From Scilla litardierei (lineage: Eukaryota; Streptophyta; Magnoliopsida; Asparagales; Asparagaceae): 64,000 nucleotides of DNA. How positions within the stretch are numbered: the stretch's first letter is position 1; each line of letters opens with the position of its first letter. Made by a program: the position numbers and the translations under genes. Shown here piece after piece: positions 21,791 to 31,978 of this stretch. Under the pieces are notes generated by a model. The model searched no databases and was not told the origin of the DNA. It saw only the letters and a list, made by a program, of their open reading frames with translations. The stretch is from the NCBI GenBank assembly GCA_030789695.1, contig CM061132.1, forward strand, positions 156,594,817 through 156,658,816. The letters run 5' to 3'.

Positions 21791-22280
21791 AGAAAGACCC
21801 AGATTCTCATCGTCCGCTCGCTGCACCCCTTGATCCTCTGCTCGTGAAGCAAAAGGATGCCCGTGAAGCGAAGCGAAGGGACACATGCACTGGCACATGG
21901 ATATTTAAATTATCAGGCAAAAATCTTGACACACCGAAAAATGAAACGCACCCACGAAATAGAGCGCTATCAATGGTAGGGCCCACGAGCCTAACACTCA
22001 GTTTCGGGGTGTAGAAAATTATTTCCAACTTTTAGTTCCAACTGTCTAGCATCTTTGGTCACATGCGCCCCTTCACAGGTTGACGAGAGAGAAAAGAATC
22101 GATGGAGATGACGGCCTCTCGATCCCACATGCGTCCCATCGCTTCACAATAGCTTTTTGAAATCGAGCCGTTCTTGGGCCCACTTATTTGAGACGACGGA
22201 CTGTCAAGCTGTCCCATCACCGAAAGTTTCCGTGTCTGCACCGCAGACTCTGCGGTGCAGATAGCACAACCCAATCTTAT

Positions 22281-22922
22281 TTCGATTTTATTAAATTCTT
22301 TTCTTCTTCGAAATTTCTAATTGGTCTTGGGCTTCTCTCTCGTCATTCTGGGTAAGACATCCCCATACACAAGAACCGTTTACATAGCGGGGCTGTTTCG
22401 CTGTCATCAGAGAGTATCATGTTGCTACAATGGGCCGACCCCCACGCGAGCAAGGACAACTCATCCAAATAAAGAGACGCGGAAAGAACGCAATGTTGCG
22501 TCCCAGAAAGCCCAAGAAGCCCGCGCCAAAGTCCAAACTATGACTCAATCAAAACAAGGCCATGTTTCCACGTTGAGCTTCCGAGCCTAGACCCGGACCT
22601 AGCCTCTTTCAGGTCCAGTTCGTTCGTCGACGAGGTGCCAAGTCACCTGATGTGTCGTCATCAGCATCATTCTATTGAGTGGCGAATTCACCCGTCACGA
22701 CTCACCAGATTGAAATGCATTTCTGAACATTTTTGGAAAATTGTTTTCTATTGCTTGTTTCAGTTTCTGTAAAATTTCGAAAATGTTTTTCGGAAAATAC
22801 CGTGTTTATTTCGTAAGAAAAGAACATGGTTAATTTTTCAAAGAACGTGTGAAATAATTAAGCTTTAATGTTAACTAAATGAAAGTGTTATTTTTTAAAA
22901 AAGAGTGAGAAAAGATTCTTCT
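22281..22922. other. Spacer, nothing recognisable
   Basis: No supported ORF, tRNA or element; AT content rises towards the copia insertion at 22923. Confidence 0.5.
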
Positions 22923-23042
22923 TGTTATGAAGGGAAATATTAGGGAAATCGGTGTAGAGGGGAAGAGCCCCATACCCTCATATATATATCTTTCAATAGT
23001 GGGCTTGGATACCCAATGGGCCTCATGGGCCTATTCATAACA
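22923..23042 (-). repeat. 3' LTR of copia B
   Basis: 120 bp, TG...CA ends, with 9-bp terminal inverted repeat TGTTATGAA/TTCATAACA. Confidence 0.92.
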
Positions 23043-23347
23043 CTTCCCCTTATCCAACCAACATTGAATAAGAGGTGGATTCTTCAGGATCCGAGTTAGG
23101 GTAACTGACTTGTTAAAGAAAGAACAATTAACTCATAACTATGTTTTAGGGATGTGTCTAGGGGTGGATACTTCAGGATCCTGAGTCAACGAGGTTGCCT
23201 CGTCAAAACCTTGGCTACGGAAAACCCAGTGGGAAAAAACTTGTAGCCAAGGGAAAAGAGTACAACTCTGCAGTTGACTCCCCCTTATCTGACCAAGCTT
23301 CAGGCTTGCAGATTTCATATGAATCTATACACCAGTCTCATATGTAT
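23043..23347 (-). other. PPT and conserved 3' untranslated block of copia B
   Basis: The minus strand GGATAAGGGGAAG abuts the LTR (23055-23043). Further in, at about 23215-23262, lies the block reading TACTCTTTTCCC then TTTTTTCCCACTGGGTTTTCC. Plant copia elements carry this block near the 3' end; element A has it at about 49566-49612. Confidence 0.65.
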
Positions 23348-23812
23348 CTATGAGTTCATAGTTCTCTCATCCTGACCCAGTTTATATTTACTCACTCTCC
23401 TCATCCCAATCCCATATACAAGTTTCTCAAAGATACTAGTAGGCAGGGATTTGGTAAGCAAATCCGCCAAGTTATTACATGATTGGATCTTCTGTACCTC
23501 AATCTGCTTTTGCTTCTGAAGGTCGTGCGTCCAGAAGAACTTGGGGGAGATATGCTTCGTCTTGTCACCTTTGATGTAGCCGTCCTGTAGCTGGGCTATA
23601 CATGCTGCATTGTCTTCATGGAGTGTAGTAGGTGCAAGAACGCCGGTCGTCAGGCCGGTGGATGTGAGGATGTGCTGGATCATCGAGCGTAGCCAGAAGC
23701 ATTCCTTGCTTGCTTCGAAGATCGCTAGGAGCTCTGAGTGAGTGGATGAGACTGTCGTCATGGTCTGCTTCACAGATCTCCAGGATATGGCAGTGCCGCC
23801 ATATGTGAACAT
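23348..23812 (-). pseudogene. Copia B RNase H
   Basis: Frame with ISWRSVKQTMTTVSSTHSEL, LHEDNAACIAQL, TKHISPKFFWTHDLQK and NLADLLTKSLPTSIFEKLV, the usual copia RNase H order with acidic residues in E-in-HSEL and D-in-EDNAA. It is separated from RT by stops near 23950. Confidence 0.88.
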
Positions 23813-23959
23813 GTATCCGGTCTGAGACTTCTCTGTATGAGGATCGGACCTGTAACCTGCATCAGCATAACCAACTAAACCAGTTGATGCCCCTTTCCTG
23901 TAGAATAGACCTAAGTCTATGGACCTTTAGAGGTAGCGCAGAAGATGCTTAACTCCGGC

Positions 23960-24925
23960 TTAGTGCCGCTGTGTAGGTGCAGCACTATATCTGGCTAGTA
24001 AGTTTACTGCAAATGCTACGTCAGGACGAGTGCAGTTAGCCAGGTAAAGGAGTGTACCGATAGCACTTAAATAAGGCACTTCGGGGTCTAGTACTTCCTC
24101 CCCCTCTTCCAGCAGCCGGAAGGGGTCTTTGTGTACATCCAATGATCTGACGACCATCGGAGAGCTGAGGGGGTGGCACTTATCCATCTGAAACTTTTTC
24201 AATAAGTTCGATGTGTAAGTTGACTGGTGTAACAGGATCCCATCTTTAAGATGCTCTATCTGAAGACCTAAACAGAATTTTGATTTTCCGAGGTCTTTCA
24301 TCTCGAAGGTTTCTGTCAGGCTTCTAGAAATCTTTGCGATCTCTTCAGGAGATCCGATGAGGTTTAAGTCGTCTACATAGACGGCTATAATTACAAATCC
24401 TGTTGCCTTTGCTCTTATAAAGATGCAAGGACAGACTGGGTCGTTTTTAAATCCTTGCTGTGCAAGGAAATCGCTCAGTCTGTTATACCACATCCTTCCG
24501 GATTGTTTTAGACCATATAATGATCTTTGCAGTTTCACTGAGTAGATGTCACGTTCTCTCCCTTTTAGTGCTGCAGGCAAAGAATAACCGTCAGGCAATC
24601 TCATATAGATGTCTCGGTCTATGTTGCCATATAGGTATGCAGTAACCACGTCCATGAGTTGCATATCTAAACCCTCTTGTGCTGTTAAGCCAATGAGGAA
24701 TCGGAAGGTGATCGCGTCCATGACCGGGGAGTATGTGGCTTCAAAATCCACCCCAGGACGTTGGGTAAAACCCGGCGCTACAAGCCTTGCTTTGTAGCGT
24801 ACGATCTCATTCTGTTCATTTCGTTTTCTAACAAATACCCATTTATAACCCACAGGTTTTACACCTTTTGGTGTCTGGACTATGGGTCCGAAGACCTTGA
24901 GTTTGGTTAGTGAATCCAACTCCAC
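23960..24925 (-). pseudogene. Copia B reverse transcriptase
   Basis: 321-residue open frame with KPVGYKWVFVRKRN, YKARLVAPGFTQRPGVDF, DVVTAYLYGNI, SLYGLKQSGRMWYNRL and the catalytic box YVDD in AVYVDDLNLIGSP. The connection PYLSAIGTLLYLANCTRPDV follows. RT converts element RNA to cDNA in the virus-like particle. The domain itself looks complete, but its frame is cut from integrase by a frame change near 24965 and from RNase H by a TAG at about 23957. Confidence 0.9.
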
Positions 24926-25069
24926 TCCTATTGTCGCTTTCCACTTTGGCCAATTATCTCTGCTTTGACATTCTGTCAGAGAGCGTGGTTCAATATCATC
25001 GTCGCAGTACGCGACGTTGATGGCAATATTACACGCAAATGTGTCGTCTATGGTTGTGCTTTTTCTGTC

Positions 25070-26161
25070 CTAATACTCCACAGTTCGTACATAGTGTATC
25101 GATACTTCATTTTCTCCCGGTTTTTCCTCTTCATGAGAGTTTGGGAGAGATGGGATAGCAGGGCTTATATTAGCATCTTGTGGTGGTATTTGTTTACCAT
25201 TGCCAAGGGTCCTACTCTTTCGAGGGACTTGGTCCTTGGATCCCGGTGGTCGTCCTCTCTTTTTGAGAGGTCCAACCATTTCTGCTGCAGGCGGATTGCA
25301 TCCATTTTGCGGTATGTCAATCCTAGCTGGAGTGTTAGCAGCAGGGACGTGTGATTTGCCAATCTTCTGGTTGTCAGTAAATTTGTCCGGCAAGAGATGG
25401 ACAGTGTTTTGGATGTGGAGAATCTTCAGGACCTCCTCCTCACACTGGCTTGTTGGCGGATCAAAGTGACATAAAGTCTTTGTATCCCAAGTGATACTTT
25501 CTGAAGCTTCGGGCTTCTTTGTCTGTGAGCCTAGTCTTGGAAACGATGTTTCATCGAATTCACAGTCTTCTAGACGTGCCTTAAAGACGTCTCCCGTAAG
25601 GGGTTCTAGGAATCTAATTATGGAGGGTGTGTCAAACCCAACATAAATGCATAGGCGACGTTGTGGACCCATCTTTGTCCTTTGTGGTGGTGCTATGGGG
25701 ACGTATACTGCACAACCAAATATTCTCAAATGTGAGACAATTGGTGGGGCTCCAAGTGCTAGTTGCATTGGAGAAGATGACTGACCTCCAGAAGGTCTTA
25801 ATTTTATTAAAGATGCAGCATGCAAAATTGCATGACCCCACGCATTCACTGGCATCTGGGATTGAAGTAATAATGGACGAGCGATCCATTGCAGTCTCTT
25901 AATTAGAGATTCTGCTAACCCATTTTGGGTGTGAACATGTGCTACAAGATGTTCGACTTCAATTCCCTGAGCTTGGCAATAGTCTAGAAAGACTTGTGAC
26001 GTAAACTCCCCCGCATTGTCCAGACGAAGTTTCTTTATCTGGTGGTCGAGGAAGTGGGCCCGTACCTTGATTATCTGAGCTAAAAGCTTAAATAGTGCTA
26101 GGTTACGGGTGGACAGTAGGCACACATGTGACCACTTAGTAGATGCGTCTATCAGGACCAT
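25070..26161 (-). pseudogene. Copia B integrase
   Basis: The catalytic triad is visible: Asp in VLIDASTKW, Asp in KLRLDNAGEF, and Glu in QNGLAESLIKRLQ. The GKARD-like C-terminal region follows (FGCAVYVPIAPPQRTKMGP, RLCIYVGFDTPSIIRFLEP). A basic Pro-rich linker ends with a stop at 25070. The N-terminal zinc region lies in another frame at 26240-26455. Confidence 0.88.
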
Positions 26162-26239
26162 AAAGTACCTGAACGGACCACTTGATGGGTGAATCGGCCC
26201 ACAAATGTCTCCGTGGATTCTTTCCAGAAAACTGGGGGA

Positions 26240-26895
26240 CTACACGTCCACTTTCAGTGGAGAGGGTCTTGTGATCAGTTTACCCTTGTAACAGGGTGGA
26301 CATGGGAATTTGCCTTTTTGAAGAATCTTCAGGTTCTTCAGGTCTATACCCCTGGAGTTCTTTATGATGCGGTACATCATAACAGAACCAGGGTGTCCCA
26401 GTCGACTGTGCCAGAGTTGGAATTCTGGTGTTTGGGGGCACTGCAGGTGGGGCACTGCAGGTGCTCCACCATGGATGTTTCTGGAGTTTGTTTACTTGTT
26501 TGGTAGAGTCCCGAGGGGAGTCCCTTGAAACGTTCCACAATGGTTTTTGAACCATTTGTAAGAGACGTTACAAGCAAGTATTCCCTTTTATCTTCCTCGA
26601 CCGTCTCTAAGTGATATCCGTTTAAACGGATGTCTTTAAAGCTTAGGAGGTTTCGGATGGATTTAGTGGAGTATAACGCATTCTTAAGTGTTATTTGTGT
26701 GTTGCCGGGGAGCAATATAATTGCTTCCCCTGATCCTTCGATTATGTTTGCTGGTCCTGAGATTGTTCTCAGTGGGCCAGAATAGCTACTTATGCTCGTA
26801 TAGTAGTCTATGTTTTGAAGGATCGAGTGCGTCGATGCACTGTCCACTAGGCAGATAAGTTCCATATCTAAAAAAAGGGAAAGACATTCAAGCAA
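26240..26895 (-). pseudogene. Copia B protease and pre-integrase zinc domain
   Basis: At 26895-26377 a retropepsin-like frame has CLVDSASTHSIL (active-site Asp-Ser-Ala-Ser/Thr) and LKNALYSTKSIRNLLSFKDI. A frame change near 26400 leads into 26455-26240, with LWHSRLGHPG and FPCPPCYKGK, which give the His and Cys ligands of the gag-pre-integrase domain. A stop at 26240 separates it from the integrase core. Confidence 0.82.
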
Positions 26896-26921
26896 TAAAT
26901 GAAGAGAAAAGATCCACTTTC

Positions 26922-28040
26922 TTAAAATAAATGCTCAAAATATTGTTTGACATGGAAATAAACTAGATACGATGCATAAATAGAAGATACATCGCTAGTG
27001 CATAGAAATGGTCCAGATCTAGAGAGTGTATCTCCCATGAAGTCTTCAGGAGTCCATGAGGTCTCTGCCAACGCTGCGCTCTCAATCAGGTTTGTCTCAG
27101 CTCGAGGCTTGAGGCTTGCCTGGTAGAGGTCCTGAAGGTGTTTTGCTGTGCGGCAGATTCTGGACCAGTGGCCCGTCATCCCGCATTTAGAGCACTTGTC
27201 CTCCCAATCTTTCTTGGGAGTGCCACCTTTGTTGGGAATCCTCTTCTGCTTCTTGTCCACGAACTTCTGGTTCTGAGGAGGAGCTGTGGAGTGGCCTTGT
27301 TCCGCTGCTTCTGTTCTTTCCATTTCTGGAATTTTGCCTTTTTGTCCGTCTTCTTCTTCTGGGAAGACTGGAAGTGAGCCTCTGTAGGAGGTGGCAATGG
27401 AGCAGAGCCAGGAGGGCGCAGGTTGTGGGGTGGCAACCAACAGGTCTCTGTTCTGTTCAGCCATAAGCAGGCATGAAAGCAGGTCAAAGTACTTTGTGAA
27501 CTTCCTCTCTCTATATTGTAGCATAAGGATCATGTCCTTTTCGTGGAAAGACGTGAACATCTTTTCCAGCAACATCTTCTCCATCACTGGTTCACCACAC
27601 AACTTCAGGCGTGAGGTGATGCGGAAGAGAGCTGAGTTGTACTCCGCTACGGATTTGAAATCCTGTATGCGGAGGCGAGTCCACTCGTACTGTGCACGGG
27701 GGAGTATGACATCCCTCTGATGTCTGTACCTCTCCTCGAGTGCATCCCACAGCTCGTAAGGGTCCTCTACAGTGAGGTACTCGTCCTTTAAGGTCGAGTC
27801 TAAGTGTTTCCTGATATATATAATGGCTTTCGCCTTTAATATATCGGAAACTTCCTCTGTATGAGGTGCTTCCACTGAAGCCTCCTTATTTGCTGGGGCA
27901 GTACTTGTTGTTGCCTTTTCAGTCTGTGTGAGACTGAATCCATGAGAGCGCAGATGGAACTTCAGGTCCAACTGCCAACTCAGGTAGTTTGACCCGTCGA
28001 CCTTCAGGACTGAAAAGTCGACATTTGCGAGTCTGGCCAT
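26922..28040 (-). CDS. Copia B gag
   Basis: Open frame of 372 residues from MARLANVDFSVLKVDGSNYL. The N-terminal copia gag domain has YLSWQLDLKFHLRSHG and later YELWDALEERYRHQ, then VAEYNSALFRITSRLKLCGE and LLEKMFTSFHEKDMIL. A basic region is followed by one CCHC knuckle, CSKCGMTGHWSRIC. Gag forms the virus-like particle and binds element RNA. The frame is unbroken, unlike pol, and closely parallels the gag of element A. Confidence 0.9.
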   Translation of the reverse strand: MARLANVDFSVLKVDGSNYLSWQLDLKFHLRSHGFSLTQTEKATTSTAPANKEASVEAPHTEEVSDILKAKAIIYIRKHLDSTLKDEYLTVEDPYELWDALEERYRHQRDVILPRAQYEWTRLRIQDFKSVAEYNSALFRITSRLKLCGEPVMEKMLLEKMFTSFHEKDMILMLQYRERKFTKYFDLLSCLLMAEQNRDLLVATPQPAPSWLCSIATSYRGSLPVFPEEEDGQKGKIPEMERTEAAEQGHSTAPPQNQKFVDKKQKRIPNKGGTPKKDWEDKCSKCGMTGHWSRICRTAKHLQDLYQASLKPRAETNLIESAALAETSWTPEDFMGDTLSRSGPFLCTSDVSSIYASYLVYFHVKQYFEHLF

Positions 28041-29542
28041 TTAATGATCTAGCAATGTAAAGAAAAAAACAGCATGTATCATTAAAACTGAGTAAGATAG
28101 ACATCCACGCATGTAATGTAAACATTTTCATAGCATGAATTTAATTAATGTGATTTTAACATACATGCTTTTTTTTTCAGATAATGTGAATAATTAATTA
28201 ATAAAGATTAACATTCACGCATGCTGTTAAGTAGTTTCATTGTGACATTAAACATGGTATTTAAGCTGATTAACAACCACGCAGTTAATGCATAAGCAAT
28301 GAAACAGAAAAAAAATGACTTAGGACTATGGGGATCAGCCAGCCGACACCGAAAAATAAAAAGAAGTACAGTCCGAAGTTACATCAAAAATGCATGAAAA
28401 AATAAAGTACAACTCGGGAACTTCAGAGAGAAGCCCCTATCTCCATTGTGCGAACGCCTTCAGCTTCTTTTTGGTGTCCTTCGGTCTTCTTTTTACATTT
28501 TCATCCTCACATACAAACTTCTCTCAAAAAAAGAAAAAAATTGCAGGAATTTAAAACGGTGTCGGAAACCTGGCTGATCCCTAAAAACATAGCCTAATAT
28601 TGCACATCCACGCAGATAATATATTCGAGACATACAACCACGCAGATAATCAAAACACAGGCATTTAAAATAATTTAAATTTGTGTGCGACGTGCAAAAA
28701 AACTTTTTTTTTGAAAAACTTTGACCCTTTGATCCATATTTTAATGTTTTATTTTACCGCTATAAAACCCTTTTAAAATTTCTTTTAATTATTGAGGGCT
28801 TTTTAGGGCCAAAAATAAATAAAAGAAAAATAATTTATGTGAATGAGATAATTTTCTGGCCTTTTGGGCCATGAAAACAACCCATTAGGGTTAATATTGG
28901 GCCTCCCCCGAAAAATGTCCCGTTAGGGTTAGGGTTTCAGGAAACCCTGGGGGGGCCCGCGGCGTGTCGCCGCGACGGCTGGCCGCGTAGAACGCGGCCG
29001 CCGTGGCGGCGACGGCAGCCGCGGCCGCCGCAGCGGCGGGCCGCGGCACAGGGCCGCGGCTTCAGGCCGCGGCAGTTGGCCGCGGCCTGAGGCTGCGGCG
29101 CATGGCCGTGGCCTGCAGGCCGCGGCCGCCGCGGCGTGCGATTTTCACCGGCGGCGCTACGGAGGCGCCGCCATTCCGCCCTACGGGCGTGCGGATTTTT
29201 GGATCGAAGGCGGGGGAAAACGGATTTTTCAACTATTTAGATCGCTAAAAAACAGATTTTTATTGTTTTTAGGCATGCAGATCTAATAAAAATTGAATTT
29301 TACCGTGTTTATAAACTTTTTGATCCTAAAACATGCAGATCTAATGAGAAAAGCAAGTTTAGATCTAAAAAGTTTTGATTTTTACCTCTAGATTCGACGA
29401 GGAATCTAGTCGACGGTTGCTGAAGGATGCACTTTTCGCTCCCCGTTGAGAAGATTACGATCTTCTTGAATCTGAGCGATTGATGGATCTCCTTTCCCGC
29501 GAGCCGCCGTCTCCTCCAACGAGCGTGATCGTGCTGATAACG
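28041..29542 (-). other. Leader of copia B: PBS, GC island, stem-loop and TGCGTGGTTGT repeats
   Basis: PBS CGTTATCAGCAC is at 29542-29531 on the minus strand. A very GC-rich island at 28950-29165 holds repeated GGCCGCGGC palindromes. Two inverted arms lie at 28330-28351 and 28557-28581. Five copies of YTGCGTGRWTGT (minus strand) lie near 28105, 28215, 28278, 28608 and 28640. Confidence 0.65.
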
Positions 29543-29662
29543 TGTTATGAAGGGAAATATTAGGGAAATCGGTGTAGAGGGGAAGAGCCCCCTACCCTCA
29601 TATATATTGCTTTCAATAGTGGGCTTGGATACCCAATGGGCCTCATGGGCCTATTCATAACA
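29543..29662 (-). repeat. 5' LTR of copia B
   Basis: 120 bp, nearly identical to 22923-23042. Confidence 0.92.
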
Positions 29663-29762
29663 CTTCTTTAAATAATTAAATAATAAGTTTGTAAGAGTTT
29701 TTCAGTCAAAATCAAAAAGCTCCGAGATCGTTTTCCAGGGAAAAGCTGGCGTGGTTTCCTTG

Positions 29763-30028
29763 GGACCTGTTCTTTTGCTAAAATGTGGTTTTGTAAAGTT
29801 GTATGGATGTGAAATCTTAAAAGAGAGAAATTTGGTGAAGTCTGTTTCTTTGTTGAAAAGTTGGATGGAAAGTGAAGTTAAAAAGTTAATTGTTGGCCCC
29901 CTAAACTTTCTTGTGTTCTTTTGATTGAGAATGTTGTTTGGAAAGTTAGATGAAGAAAGTGTTGTGGGACCCACTCAAATTCAACTTATTATTTTTAAAA
30001 CTAAACAAATTATTAAAAACAAAACTAT
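29763..30028. mobile_element. MITE, left part (split by copia A)
   Basis: Begins GGACCTGTTCTTTTGCTA. The matching inverted end, TAGCAAAAGAACAGGCC then TTA, is 20 kb away at 50343-50362, beyond copia A. Joining both parts gives ~700 bp, close to the related MITEs of 632 and 543 bp. Confidence 0.6.
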
Positions 30029-30216
30029 TGTTGTGAGTTGAGGGAGGCTTTTGGCCTCCCTCCCCTCATCATCTCACCATTACTCCCCACTAACTTGGTG
30101 GGGAGTCCCTTGGACTCCTAAATATTATTCTTAATGAATATATAGAGAGCCATGGCTGATGACATGGCTACTCCTTATTTGAGACAATTTTACTCTTCTC
30201 CAAAACTCCTTCAACA
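30029..30216 (+). repeat. 5' LTR of copia A
   Basis: TGTTGTGAGTTGAGG...CTTCAACA, 188 bp; contains a hairpin-forming GGGAGGCTTTTGGCCTCCC at about 30043-30062. Confidence 0.9.
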
Positions 30217-31978
30217 CGTTATCAGCACCTACGCTCTTATTTTTGGAGCCTTTTCATCTCGTCTCCCCTCAAAAATCCATCCCATATGCGCGAAGGAATC
30301 TCTTGTTGCGGCTACGTTGCGGCGTTCCTCTTGGGCGTGTTCGGAGCGTGGATTTTTCTCTCTACGGATATTCTACTTTTCGATCGTCCCTAGATTTTTA
30401 ATCTAGAGGTAATGCTTTTCGATCCCGTAGATAGTTACAAACAAAAATTTGATTTAGTTATGATTTTTCACAATCTATTTTCGGCTTGTTTCAAATCTGC
30501 TATAAACAATATCAAAAATTAGCTGCTTGCTTCATATAGGCTTGTTTCAAACCTTAATTTTATCCTAGCTGCTATAAACAATATCAAATATGCTTGTTTC
30601 AAAAATTAGCCGATCCCCACATGCATGAGGATTGCATCTTCAGAGAATACATCCTAGCTGTTCGACTCCCCCCCGAAGGAAGGGGGCTCTGTCCCCGAAG
30701 GAAGGGGGGCCATATACCTGTTTAACACAAAAAAAAAACCAATTGTGCCTTTCCCGTCGCAGCCCCCCCAGCCCCCCCCCCCCCCGGGGGGGGGGGGGGG
30801 GGGCACTTCCCGTCGCCCCTCCCCCCCAGGGGGGGTCTGTCCGCCGGCGTTGAGGTTTTTACAGATTAAGGACGGGGGGCCCTGGGTTGGGTTTTCTGAT
30901 GATTTTCTCCGACGTCGAGAGGATTCTTGCTATGCTCTCTCTAAAAAGGAGTTGAGGGGACAGACTTAGGGTTGGGTTTTTGGCATTCCACAGCACAAAA
31001 ATGGATTTAAGGGATATATTCTGTTTAATTTCAATAAATTAGATCACATGTTTAATGGGCCTGCAGCCCCCATTTCCCTTGATAATTAATTTTTGACTAC
31101 CAAAATTGGGCCTGAAGCCCAGTAACTCCAAGTGCAAACTTAACAAGTTATATAAAAATTTTCCAATGGGCCTGATGCCAAAATATTAACAATATTTTAA
31201 ATTAGACTTATTGGGCCTGAAGCCAAGTTACTTCAATTGCTATTATTAATTTGTTAATCTTTGGCAAATGGGCCTGAAGCCCAAATATAAATAATATATT
31301 AAAATGATTAATATTTATGGGCATGCAGCCCCATTCAAAACATTAATTTATTTTACTTCTTTGTTATGAGACTGTCGCGTCATATTGCTAAAATTATAAC
31401 ACTATTACATTATTATCAATTTATGGAATATTAGGATTTTTTTCAAAATATAATTATCTTAAAAATCCTACGACCGCTCTGCCATTAGTCAACTAACCTA
31501 ACGGTGTATGACGTCTCCCCATGGTCCGAGATATTATTATATTTTATATTCTCTTTTTCCATATTTTATATGCATGTGTTATATAAACTGCGTGGTTGTT
31601 TCTTTTGTGCCAGTAGCATATTATAAACTGCTTGGTTGTTTATATAAGCTAAAATGTGATTTTTGGGATCAGCCAGTTTGATACCTTTTAAATTCCTTGC
31701 AATTTTATTTTCTTTTTGAGAGAATTTGTAAGTGAGGATTAAATGTATTAATACCAAAGACCGGTGTACCGAGATATGAAGACGGAGTTTATATTTTCAA
31801 TTGATAGGGACCACTTCTTGGTTTCCAAATTGTATTTTTCTTCTCTTTATGGACTGTATATTCGGACTTTGGACTTTGTACATTTTTTGAGTATCTGGTC
31901 GATCCCCACATTTTACTTATTTTATTTTTTATACTTGAATTTCAATTAATTCATGCTTGTTTTAAATTGCATAGATAA
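30217..31978 (+). other. Leader of copia A
   Basis: PBS is at 30217-30228. A GC-rich part at 30660-30860 has a run of 14 C directly followed by 18 G (30772-30803) and a repeated CCCCGAAGGAAGGGGG. Six short hairpins of the form GGGCCTGAAGCCC lie at 31057-31332. Two ACTGCKTGGTTGTT motifs lie at 31587 and 31627. A long-range stem is formed by 31665-31684 and 31891-31906. No ORF is supported before gag. Confidence 0.65.

Larger units (their letters stand above)
20282..22272. mobile_element. Pack-TYPE DNA transposon carrying host gene fragments
   Basis: The ends are inverted repeats sharing GTGCTATCTGCACCGCAG then CTGCGGTGCAG then CACGGAAA (20282-20335, and in reverse complement 22272-22218). AATCTTAT directly flanks both ends (20274-20281 and 22273-22280), an 8-bp target duplication; with one mismatch it could be 9 bp. 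Each terminal repeat contains its own hairpin, CTGCACCGCAG against CTGCGGTGCAG. There is no transposase. The interior holds pieces of at least two unrelated host genes and a third CT-rich, leader-like piece (20440-20740). Mutator-type is the most likely superfamily. Confidence 0.72.
22923..29662 (-). mobile_element. Ty1/copia element B, complete but mutated, TSD CTTCT
   Basis: LTRs at 22923-23042 and 29543-29662 (120 bp each, differing at about three positions) begin TGTTATGAAG and end TTCATAACA. CTTCT flanks both sides (22918-22922 and 29663-29667). On the minus strand the order is LTR, PBS (29542-29531), long leader, gag, protease, integrase, RT, RNase H, PPT and LTR, which is copia order. 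The pol region carries several stops and frame changes, so it cannot move by itself. It is related to element A at 30029-49922. Confidence 0.93.

Noticed and set aside
29003..29248. 81-codon Ala/Arg-rich ORF
   Set aside because: Product of the GGCCGCGGC island in the copia leader and on the strand opposite to the element.
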